40,995 bases of DNA from JBBDRW01 sp040905265. Its GTDB lineage: Bacteria; Bacteroidota; Rhodothermia; Balneolales; Balneolaceae. How positions within the stretch are numbered: the stretch's first letter is position 1; each line of letters begins with the position of its first letter. The stretch covers positions 1 to 40,995 of the forward strand of contig JBBDRW010000075.1 in the NCBI GenBank assembly GCA_040905265.1, written 5' to 3'. Under the pieces are notes generated by a model. It ran no database searches and was not told the DNA's origin. It saw only the letters and a list, made by a program, of their open reading frames with translations. Shown here piece after piece: positions 25,496 through 32,239 of the stretch. The position numbers were made by a program, and so were the translations under genes.

Positions 25496-25593
25496 TAGAA
25501 TTCAGAATACAGAATACAGGAGGGAATAGGTGATAGGTGAGCGGGAACAGTTCTCGATCAAAGAGAACTATCACCTATTCCCTTCCTGTCTTC
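25496..25593. repeat. Inverted heptanucleotide repeat element, 98 bp (14 units), long hairpin
   Basis: Fourteen 7-bp units run in unbroken register. Purine-rich units on the left (TAGAATT, CAGAATA, CAGGAGG, GAATAGG) lead to a core at 25545-25572, followed by complementary units. GGGAATAGGTGATAG (25522-25536) pairs perfectly with 25568-25582, and the pairing continues outward with a one-base bulge. A second, inner stem is AGTTCTC (25549-25555) with GAGAACT (25563-25569). It lies between divergent genes, so it could affect either promoter. Confidence 0.9.
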
Positions 25594-25672
25594 TCCCATT
25601 TTTTCCCTTATCTTGCAGGCAGTCAGTAATCGATAGACAGAGTAGATACGTTCATGAAAATATGGAGATGAT

Positions 25673-26254
25673 ATGGCTGAAGTAGAATCTACAATGATGG
25701 AACTGGGTACGAGGGCACCGGAATTCTCTCTCACGAATGTGGTTTCGGGAAAATCGGTCTCTCTGGATGATTTCAGTAGCAGCAAGGCACTTCTGGTGAT
25801 GTTTATCTGTAACCATTGCCCCTTTGTGAAGCTGCTTAAGGAGGAGCTGGTTGTTTATGCGAACGAGTTTGCTCCAAAGGGGCTTGACGTAGTGGCCATC
25901 AGCTCCAATGATGTTGAGAATTATCCGGATGACAGCCCGGACAAGATGAAAGAGGATGCAGAACGGTTCGGATATCCGTTTCCCTATCTGTATGACGAGA
26001 CTCAGGAGGTAGCTCAGACGTACCGGGCAGCATGTACGCCAGACTTCTTTCTGTTTGATGCTGACCTGAAACTGGCTTACAGGGGGCAATTTGACGACAG
26101 CAGGCCAAAAAACGGGAAACCGGTGACCGGAAAAGATCTTCGAGAGGCGACCCGACGGGTCTTGAACGGTGAACCTGCTCCGGAACTTCAGGTTCCCAGT
26201 ATCGGATGCAACATCAAGTGGAAACCAGGGAATGAGCCCGATTATTTTGCTTGA
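25673..26254 (+). CDS. Thioredoxin-family / peroxiredoxin-like redoxin
   Basis: This 193-residue AhpC/TSA-Redoxin fold protein has a thioredoxin-like CXXC motif, Cys46 and Cys49, in VMFICNHCPFVKLLKEEL. Upstream is MELGTRAPEFSLTNVVSGKSV, the family's usual entry. ACTPDFFLFDADLKLAYRGQFDDSRP contains the cis-Pro region and the family-specific DDSRP motif. The protein has no signal peptide and should act in the cytoplasm as a thiol-disulfide oxidoreductase. Its partner and substrate are unknown. Two further cysteines (near residues 122 and 182) could form extra disulfides. The stop is followed by a heptanucleotide array, and pdxH lies 160 bp downstream. Confidence 0.88.
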   Translation: MAEVESTMMELGTRAPEFSLTNVVSGKSVSLDDFSSSKALLVMFICNHCPFVKLLKEELVVYANEFAPKGLDVVAISSNDVENYPDDSPDKMKEDAERFGYPFPYLYDETQEVAQTYRAACTPDFFLFDADLKLAYRGQFDDSRPKNGKPVTGKDLREATRRVLNGEPAPELQVPSIGCNIKWKPGNEPDYFA

Positions 26255-26257
26255 GAA

Positions 26258-26302
26258 GAGATACAGAATACAGGAGTCAGGAGAAGAATACAGGAGAGGG
26301 CT
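26258..26302 (+). repeat. Heptanucleotide repeat array (about 6 units, one slip)
   Basis: Units such as ATACAGA, ATACAGG and AGTCAGG begin within a few bases of the redoxin stop codon (26252-26254). One unit is a base short. It is the same family as the array at 981. Confidence 0.75.
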
Positions 26303-26355
26303 TGAGCCATGCAAGTGTTCAACACCGTACAATTGATAAGTGCCATGTATTGCAA

Positions 26356-26408
26356 CTGAATTCAGAATTAACCCGAAACCATTCTGTCTTCTGTTTTCTA
26401 AATTCTAT
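26356..26408. repeat. Inverted heptanucleotide repeat array upstream of pdxH
   Basis: Two forward units (CTGAATT, CAGAATT at 26356-26369) face four reverse-orientation units in register at 26381-26408 (ATTCTGT, CTTCTGT, TTTCTAA, ATTCTAT). The array ends 6 bp before the pdxH ATG, so it forms most of the pdxH leader. Confidence 0.75.
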
Positions 26409-26414
26409 CCCATT

Positions 26415-27059
26415 ATGAACAAGAAGAATCTCTCTGAACTGCGAAGACGGTATACCAAAGACGGGCTTCCGGATGACGGGCTTCCGGATGATCCGCTGAT
26501 TCTGCTTTCCGGTTGGCTGGACCAGGCAGTTCGGGCTGACGTGATGGAACCGAATGCGATGTCTCTCGCTACAACCGGCCCTGAAGGCAATCCCGATGTC
26601 CGGACAGTGCTTTTGAAGGGAATTACAGCCAGGGGAATTCTTTTTTTTACCAACTATCGAAGTGCAAAGGGAGAGCAGTTGTCGGCACACCCGTATGCGG
26701 CCTGTTGTTTTTGGTGGCCGGAGCTGGAGCGGCAGATTCGGCTTGCGGGACATGTTCAGAAGCTGCCGGCAGAAGAGAGCCGTGACTATTTTGCTTCACG
26801 GCCCCGGGAGAGCAGGATCGGCGCATGGGCATCTGTCCAGAGCCAGCCGGTTTCGAACCGTGCCGAGCTGGACAACCGGTTTCGGGAGTATGAGAAGAAA
26901 TTTGAGGGAGAGGAGATTCCGATGCCGGACTATTGGGGCGGTTTTGAGATCCAGGCAGAGCGGATAGAGTACTGGCAGGGACGTCCCGGCCGGCTTCATG
27001 ACCGAATCCTTTACACCCGTTCCGGAGATGAATGGAAACAGAACCGCCTTTCTCCGTAG
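26415..27059 (+). CDS. pdxH: Pyridoxine/pyridoxamine 5'-phosphate oxidase
   Basis: At 214 residues this is the normal PdxH length. The FMN enzyme oxidises pyridoxine- or pyridoxamine-5'-phosphate to PLP. The ATG at 26415 gives the family N-terminus (NKKNLSELRRRYTKDGLPDD); an upstream in-frame start would add 25 residues of repeat-encoded sequence. Motifs seen are NAMSLATTGPEGNPDVRTVL, FFTNYRSAKGEQL and AACCFWWPELERQIRLAG. The C-terminal signature is YWQGRPGRLHDRILYTR. A perfect 15-bp tandem duplication (26460-26489) encodes DGLPD twice in the N-terminal arm. In-family length suggests it does not disrupt the fold. trmB follows after 96 bp. Confidence 0.95.
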   Translation: MNKKNLSELRRRYTKDGLPDDGLPDDPLILLSGWLDQAVRADVMEPNAMSLATTGPEGNPDVRTVLLKGITARGILFFTNYRSAKGEQLSAHPYAACCFWWPELERQIRLAGHVQKLPAEESRDYFASRPRESRIGAWASVQSQPVSNRAELDNRFREYEKKFEGEEIPMPDYWGGFEIQAERIEYWQGRPGRLHDRILYTRSGDEWKQNRLSP

Positions 27060-27155
27060 GATTGAACAATACTCCAACGGGGAACGAATCGGAACGGAGT
27101 TGTACTACTACGAGACGGTTCACGGTTTGCCAGATCTATCGAGTGTTTGTGACGT

Positions 27156-27821
27156 ATGGGAAAGAAGAACAAATTGCAGCGTTACCGGGAAGTGAGTGAC
27201 ATGGAGATCGTTCTCGAGTACACAGACTTCGAGAACCGGCCAGACGGAAAACCGAAAGGAGAGTGGCATCAGAAATACTTCGGGAACGGCCGTCCGATTA
27301 TACTGGAGCTGGCGTGCGGCAAGGGCGATTATGCGCTGAATCTGGCGAGACGTGAACCGGAGCTGAATGTTGTCGGTGTCGACATCAAGGGAGCGAGGAT
27401 CTGGAAAGGAGCGACAACTGCACGTGATGAAGGAGTAGAGAATGTTCGCTTTCTGCGAATTTTTATCGACCATCTGGACGAATATTTTGACAGGGGAGAG
27501 GTATCGGAGATCTGGATTACATTTCCCGATCCCTATCTTAAGGAGAAAAAAGAGTCGAAACGGCTGACATCTCCCAGATTTCTGGATACCTACCGAAAGG
27601 TACTTGCTCCCGGTGGTGAGATTCATTTGAAAACCGATTCTCTTCCCCTCTATGAGTACACACTCGAAACGATACGGGATCAGAATTGCGAGCTGCTTGA
27701 CCAGGTGGATGACGTCTATCGTGAACGACCGGAAGACCCGCTGTTGACTATCCAGACCTACTACGAGAAGATGCATCTGCGAGATGGAAAGACGATTCGG
27801 TATGTTCGGTTTAGAATTTAG
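27156..27821 (+). CDS. trmB: tRNA (guanine-N7)-methyltransferase
   Basis: At 221 residues this is normal for TrmB, which forms m7G46 in the variable loop of tRNAs using SAM. Motif I is IILELACGKGDYALNLARREPE, and VVGVDIKGARIWKGA is the acidic SAM-ribose strand. ITFPDPYLKEKKESKRLTSP is the catalytic FPDPW/Y-type loop. The C-terminal signature is LTIQTYYEKMHLRDGKTIRYVRF. The ATG start lacks a clear Shine-Dalgarno site. The stop codon (27819-27821) lies inside a heptad repeat, so the last codons and the repeat share sequence. Confidence 0.95.
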   Translation: MGKKNKLQRYREVSDMEIVLEYTDFENRPDGKPKGEWHQKYFGNGRPIILELACGKGDYALNLARREPELNVVGVDIKGARIWKGATTARDEGVENVRFLRIFIDHLDEYFDRGEVSEIWITFPDPYLKEKKESKRLTSPRFLDTYRKVLAPGGEIHLKTDSLPLYEYTLETIRDQNCELLDQVDDVYRERPEDPLLTIQTYYEKMHLRDGKTIRYVRFRI

Positions 27822-27920
27822 GAGTCAGGAGCGTTGTAGCCCGGGAGAGCTGCACTTCGGGCGAACGTTGGGTAGGATATAGTATTCACTCACCTATTCT
27901 CTTTTTCCCCGATTTCTTCG
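27812..27920. repeat. Short heptad repeat, spacer, and oppositely oriented heptads
   Basis: Three forward units (TAGAATT, TAGGAGT, CAGGAGC at 27812-27832) overlap the trmB stop. After a GC-rich 45-bp spacer, reverse-orientation, less regular units appear near 27880-27920 (containing TATTCACTCACCTATTCTC). This gives the same inverted layout as the longer elements, but more degraded. Confidence 0.55.
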
Positions 27921-27924
27921 TAAC

Positions 27925-27937
27925 TTAACAGTGTTAA
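27925..27937. promoter_or_regulatory. Candidate TetR-type operator (palindrome TTAACA-G-TGTTAA)
   Basis: A perfect 13-bp palindrome with a central G lies about 75-85 bp upstream of the TetR-family regulator. TetR proteins bind such palindromes, usually in their own promoter. The assignment to this regulator rests on position only. Confidence 0.4.
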
Positions 27938-28010
27938 CTTGACTGACGGGTTGTTAATAGCCGATTTTACTGTCTTTCTTTCTGCATAATGAACAGAAGT
28001 AGTGGAACAG

Positions 28011-28604
28011 ATGTCATTAAAAGATCAAATCTTATCCACAAGCAGAACCATTCTGAAGAGAGAGGGCTTTGGGAAGCTCTCTATGAGAAAGATTGCGCGT
28101 GAGATTGCTGTGTCTGCAACCAGTATCTATCTCCATTTCGATAATAAGGATCACCTGATCCACACATTAATGGAAGAGAGCATCGGGGAGCTGCATCGGG
28201 AGATGCGTGCAGCCCTGGAATCCGGACACGGACCGGCCGAGAGGGTTCGGTTGGTTGCAGAAGTATATGTGACGTTCGGTCTTGAACATCCACAGGAGTA
28301 TGAGGTTCTCTTTATGGTTCGTCCCGAAGAGATGCCTCGTTATCCGAAGGAGAAATTCAGAAAAGCACGAATCGGTTATGAGATGCTGGCAGATGAGATC
28401 CATAAGGGAGTTGAAGCGGCAATCTTTGAGAAGAGAGACCCTGTTTCTGCAGCCTATTCCTTATGGGCGCAGCTTCACGGGATCGTTTCTGTCATACTGA
28501 ATCGCCGGCTTGATACCCGCGTTGATCAGAACGATTTTATCAAAACTTCCATTGATACGATTGTAGACGGATTGTTAATCCGGGATCGTATTCCTGCTAA
28601 CTGA
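28011..28604 (+). CDS. TetR/AcrR-family transcriptional regulator
   Basis: This 197-residue protein has a TetR helix-turn-helix in the first 50 residues (GFGKLSMRKIAREIAVSATSIYLHFDNKDHL) followed by an all-helical ligand-binding domain. I prefer the ATG at 28011; a GTG at 28002 would add three residues. The stop is followed after 14 bp by the FadE-type acyl-CoA dehydrogenase gene. By analogy with TetR-type fatty-acid regulators (FadR of Bacillus, PsrA, FabR), it may repress this operon and respond to an acyl-CoA. The ligand is inference. A palindrome upstream (27925) is a candidate self-operator. Confidence 0.9.
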   Translation: MSLKDQILSTSRTILKREGFGKLSMRKIAREIAVSATSIYLHFDNKDHLIHTLMEESIGELHREMRAALESGHGPAERVRLVAEVYVTFGLEHPQEYEVLFMVRPEEMPRYPKEKFRKARIGYEMLADEIHKGVEAAIFEKRDPVSAAYSLWAQLHGIVSVILNRRLDTRVDQNDFIKTSIDTIVDGLLIRDRIPAN

Positions 28605-28613
28605 AAGGAGAGG
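28604..28613 (+). promoter_or_regulatory. Strong ribosome binding site for fadE
   Basis: AAAGGAGAGG lies 5 bp before the fadE ATG and overlaps the TetR stop region. It is one of the few clear Shine-Dalgarno sites in this window. Confidence 0.7.
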
Positions 28614-28618
28614 TAGTT

Positions 28619-31117
28619 ATGGAATTTATTACAGATGTGTTTGGATTTTTTTCACAGATTCCGGTATGGGCATCTCTGCTTTCGGTACTGCTCATGCTCT
28701 TTCTCCTCGGTTTTAACGGCGCCCCGCTATGGGTTTGGGGTATAAGCGGCCTGGCCGCCTTATGGGGAGTGGCGGCCCCGGCCTGGCTTTTGGGACTCTA
28801 TCTTCTTCTGGTGATCCTCTTTTCAGTCCGGCCGTTCCGGCGTTTGTTGGTTACCTCTCCCCTTATGAAGCTGCTCGACTCGATGAATATTCTGCCGGCA
28901 ATATCGGAGACGGAGCGTACTGCGATTGAAGCAGGAACCGTATGGATTGAAGGGGAGCTCTTTTCCGGAAACCCCGATTTCAGGCGAATTCTGAATGAAC
29001 CTTATCCCGAGTTGACGGAGAAAGAGAGGGCATTTCTGGACGGCCCGGTTGAGGAGCTCTGTTCTATGGTCAGCGACTGGGAGGTTTCTCAGCGAAAAGG
29101 GTTTGACGAGGCGACCTGGGATTTTATCCGGGCGCACCGGTTTTTCGGCTTGATTATTCCGGAAGAGTATGGCGGCCACGCCTTTTCGGCCAATGCACAC
29201 AGTGCAATCATTGCAAAACTTGCTACCCGCTGCGGCCCTCTGGCCACAACTGTTATGGTCCCCAACTCGTTAGGCCCTGCTGAACTGTTAATGCATTATG
29301 GAACAGAAGAGCAAAAGAATCGGTATCTCCCATCTCTGGCCAGAGGGGAAGAGATTCCCTGTTTTGCGTTGACGGAGGCAAATGCCGGTTCAGATGCCGG
29401 AGGGATGGAATCTCACGGCGAAGTCTTTCGCGGGGAGGATGGGACCCTTCTTCTGAAACTGAACTGGGATAAACGGTATATCACGCTTGCCGCGATATCG
29501 ACGGTGATCGGCCTTGCATTCAAATTGAATGACCCCGATAACCTTTTGGGCAAAGGGACATCTCCCGGAATTACTTGTGCACTGGTGCCGAGTAAGACGC
29601 AGGGAGTCGTACTCGGGAAACGGCATGATCCGCTTGGAGTGCCTTTTTATAACTGTCCTACCAGGGGAGAGGATGTTGTGGTCCCTGTGGATGCTATTAT
29701 CGGTGGTGCTGAAGGAGCAGGCCAGGGTTGGCGGATGTTGATGGAATCTCTTGCTGTCGGACGCGGTATCTCATTACCGGCACAAGCGTCTGGCGGAGCA
29801 AAATTGAGTTCACGTGCAGTGGGTGCCTATACGGCGATCCGTAAACAGTTCGGCATCAATATCGGGCGGTTTGAAGGAATTGAGGAGCCGCTTGCCCGTA
29901 TCGGTGGTTATAGCTACTTGCTGGAAGCGGCGCGCCGGTTTACTTGTGGCGCGCTGGATAAAGGTGCCAAACCTGCTGTCGTAACGGCTATTGCAAAGTA
30001 CCAGTTTACCGAACTATCCCGATCCATTATTAATGATTCGATGGATATTGTGGGAGGTGCCGGCATTTCAAGGGGGCCGAGGAATCTGTTTGCAAGCAGT
30101 TATATAGCGACACCGATCGCCATTACTGTCGAGGGGGCCAATATTTTGACCCGGTCACTGATGATTTTTGGGCAGGGGGCGATTCGCTGCCACCCCTATG
30201 CATTTCGTGAGATTGACGCTCTGATGAAGAGGGATTTGAAAGCGTTCGACAATGCTTTCTGGAGTCATATTGGCCATGTTGTACAGAACGGTTTCCGATC
30301 CGTTCTGCTGAGTGTGACGAGGGGGCGCCTGGCAGGGTCACCGACAGGAGGCCTGGCGGCGCACTATTATCGCCGACTCGCCTGGGCATCCGCCAGTTTT
30401 GCTTTTCTGGCTGACCTGGCTCTGGGTTCCTATGGCGGTGCTTTGAAGATGAAGGAGAAGGTGGCTGGCCGCTATGCAGATCTGTTGAGCTGGATGTATC
30501 TCGCCTCAGCGGCCTTGCGGCGTTTTGAAGCGGATGGCCGCCCGGATGAGGACCGGGACTATGTCACCTGGGTGATGGAGACATCGTTCGATCGAATGCA
30601 GACGGCATTTGACGGCATTTACCGGGAGCTGGAAGTTCCCGGCCTCGGCTGGCTTTTCCGCGGGCCGATTGCACTATGGTCCAGAATCAACCGGATTGGA
30701 AAGCCTCCATCCGATGCTTTGGGCCACCGGATTGCTCAATCGATGCAGAAACCCGGTCCGCAGAGAGACCGGATGAGTGACGGGATCTATATACCTGATT
30801 CCCGTGAAGAATCTCTCGGACGATATGAGTATACGCTCATGAAGGTTGCCGAATCTGCTTCGGTCTACAAGAAACTTCGGGATGCAGTGAAGGCAGGAAA
30901 ACTGGAGAAGGGGCCTCCTCTTGAACAGTTGGAGGAGGCGGTTTCGAAAGGAATCTGCAGTGTGGTTGAGGCGGGCATGGTCCGGGAAACGGAACAGGCA
31001 CGGCTGGATGCGGTTCTTGTTGATGAATTTACGCTCGATGAATACCAGAACGACTTGCCGGCACCGCCGGCAGGAACCGGCCTCGATTCTAACGAGGCGG
31101 GAAACCGTTCTGTGTAG
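28619..31117 (+). CDS. fadE: FadE-type long-chain acyl-CoA dehydrogenase
   Basis: At 832 residues this is close in length to E. coli FadE and far longer than ordinary acyl-CoA dehydrogenases. The N-terminal ~75 residues hold two or three hydrophobic segments (LLSVLLMLFLLGFNGAPLW, LYLLLVILFSV), suggesting membrane association. The dehydrogenase domain follows: GLIIPEEYGGHAFSANAHS, IPCFALTEANAGSDAGGM, DIVGGAGISRGPRNLFASSY. The catalytic-region segment is ITVEGANILTRSLMIFGQG (Glu near 505), and the FadE-specific C-terminal domain comes after it. It catalyses the first step of beta-oxidation, using FAD to make trans-2-enoyl-CoA. It is partnered with the upstream TetR regulator and ends at a strong terminator. 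Confidence 0.95.
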   Translation: MEFITDVFGFFSQIPVWASLLSVLLMLFLLGFNGAPLWVWGISGLAALWGVAAPAWLLGLYLLLVILFSVRPFRRLLVTSPLMKLLDSMNILPAISETERTAIEAGTVWIEGELFSGNPDFRRILNEPYPELTEKERAFLDGPVEELCSMVSDWEVSQRKGFDEATWDFIRAHRFFGLIIPEEYGGHAFSANAHSAIIAKLATRCGPLATTVMVPNSLGPAELLMHYGTEEQKNRYLPSLARGEEIPCFALTEANAGSDAGGMESHGEVFRGEDGTLLLKLNWDKRYITLAAISTVIGLAFKLNDPDNLLGKGTSPGITCALVPSKTQGVVLGKRHDPLGVPFYNCPTRGEDVVVPVDAIIGGAEGAGQGWRMLMESLAVGRGISLPAQASGGAKLSSRAVGAYTAIRKQFGINIGRFEGIEEPLARIGGYSYLLEAARRFTCGALDKGAKPAVVTAIAKYQFTELSRSIINDSMDIVGGAGISRGPRNLFASSYIATPIAITVEGANILTRSLMIFGQGAIRCHPYAFREIDALMKRDLKAFDNAFWSHIGHVVQNGFRSVLLSVTRGRLAGSPTGGLAAHYYRRLAWASASFAFLADLALGSYGGALKMKEKVAGRYADLLSWMYLASAALRRFEADGRPDEDRDYVTWVMETSFDRMQTAFDGIYRELEVPGLGWLFRGPIALWSRINRIGKPPSDALGHRIAQSMQKPGPQRDRMSDGIYIPDSREESLGRYEYTLMKVAESASVYKKLRDAVKAGKLEKGPPLEQLEEAVSKGICSVVEAGMVRETEQARLDAVLVDEFTLDEYQNDLPAPPAGTGLDSNEAGNRSV

Positions 31118-31146
31118 AAATCATTCGGGCAGTGCAGCACCATGAG

Positions 31147-31178
31147 AAAAAAACCCGGTCGGAAGGCCGGGTTTTTTT
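31147..31178. terminator. Bidirectional intrinsic terminator between fadE and proC
   Basis: AAAAAAACCCGG (31147-31158) pairs perfectly with CCGGGTTTTTTT (31167-31178). The inner bases close a GGAA tetraloop. The A-run and T-run make it work on both strands, which fits the convergent fadE and proC genes. Confidence 0.93.
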
Positions 31179-31198
31179 ATCTCTTCCGTTCGGACGGG

Positions 31199-32011
31199 CT
31201 ACTTGTCATAGAGCTTGGATGCCTTCTCTGCCGAAAGCAGAATTCCTTTTATCATTGCGGAACTGAATCCGTTGTGCTCCATTTCATTCAGCCCGGATAT
31301 GGTGCATCCTCTGGGAGTGGTTACCCGGTCGATCTCAAACTCGGGATGATTTTCCATTTTTACCAGCAGGGACGCCGCCCCTTTTGCAGTCTGGGCGGCC
31401 ATAAGCAGAGCCTCTCTTGCGTGGAACCCGATCTCTGTGCCGCCCTGGGAGGCAGCCCGGATTGCTCGCAGGAAGAAGGCGATTCCGCAGGCGCAGAGAG
31501 CCGTAGCAGAGGTCATCTGCTCTTCGAGAATGATCATGGTCTCTCCGACAGTGTTGAAGATTGAGCGCGCTATCTCGATCTCGTCACCATTCCCATTACT
31601 GGAACAGATACAGGTCATTGATTCCCTGATAGCAATTGCAGTATTGGGCATGGCACGGACGATGGGGACCTGATTCCCGATGATTCCGGCGATCTGCCGT
31701 ATCAGTACGCCGGAGATCACGGAGATGAGAACATGGCGTTCCGGGTCCAGTTCGGGTTTGATCTCTGTCAGTAGTTGATCCACTTGCTGTGGTTCTACGC
31801 TGATAATGAGTATATCGGAATTTCGGACCGCTTCAAGATTGTCGGTAGTTGTTTGAAACCCTTGTTCCCGGTAGTCTTCCAGCAGCTTGATTCTTCTGCG
31901 GGTCAATGTAACGGATCCGGCGTCAAACCGGTTGGAGGATACTACTCCTGTTGCAATGGCAGTTCCAATATTTCCGGCGCCAAGGATGGCAATTCGAACA
32001 TCTTCTTTCAT
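31199..32011 (-). CDS. proC: Pyrroline-5-carboxylate reductase
   Basis: This 270-residue protein has the usual ProC length. It reduces 1-pyrroline-5-carboxylate to proline with NAD(P)H. The N-terminal Rossmann motif is IAILGAGNIGTAIATGVV. QLLTEIKPELDPERHVLISVISG follows, and RAMPNTAIAIRESMTCIC is the substrate-loop region. The C-terminal P5CR signature is in RVTTPRGCTISGLNEMEHNG. The start is the ATG at 32009-32011. It is divergent from thrA, with an inverted repeat between them. No proA or proB is nearby. Confidence 0.95.
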   Translation of the reverse strand: MKEDVRIAILGAGNIGTAIATGVVSSNRFDAGSVTLTRRRIKLLEDYREQGFQTTTDNLEAVRNSDILIISVEPQQVDQLLTEIKPELDPERHVLISVISGVLIRQIAGIIGNQVPIVRAMPNTAIAIRESMTCICSSNGNGDEIEIARSIFNTVGETMIILEEQMTSATALCACGIAFFLRAIRAASQGGTEIGFHAREALLMAAQTAKGAASLLVKMENHPEFEIDRVTTPRGCTISGLNEMEHNGFSSAMIKGILLSAEKASKLYDK

Positions 32012-32070
32012 AAGTGATCAATATTTTGTTCAACAATACTCTGGGGAGGTTTTTCAAAGCCTCCTCTGGG

Positions 32071-32119
32071 AGTCTGTCGAACTTACATCGAATCTATTGC
32101 GGTGTAAGTCCGACAGACT
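32071..32119. repeat. Inverted repeat pair of the TAAGTCCGACAGACT family
   Basis: AGTCTGTCGAACTTACA (32071-32087) and TGTAAGTCCGACAGACT (32103-32119) form a 17-bp inverted repeat with one mismatch and a 15-nt loop. It lies in the divergent proC-thrA promoter region. Its half-site is the dispersed word found elsewhere in the window. Confidence 0.8.
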
Positions 32120-32239
32120 TATGGTAAAACCTTCACGGAATAGTAGGAAAATATCCCTGAAATTCAGAATGGAGATTCAGCACTTCGGGAGTTCCATTCA
32201 TGACTTCTCTATTCTTTAAATATTCTTTATTTTACCTGA

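Noticed and set aside
25496..25593. CRISPR array
   Set aside because: Units are 7 bp with no spacers, and no cas gene is in the window.
26998..27195. Small plus-strand open frame bridging pdxH and trmB
   Set aside because: It overlaps the conserved C-terminus of pdxH and the start of trmB in another frame and has no recognisable features.
32012..32239. Threonine/isoleucine attenuator leader before thrA
   Set aside because: No short open frame rich in Thr/Ile codons with a following terminator is visible; only a dispersed repeat and degraded heptad-like sequence.
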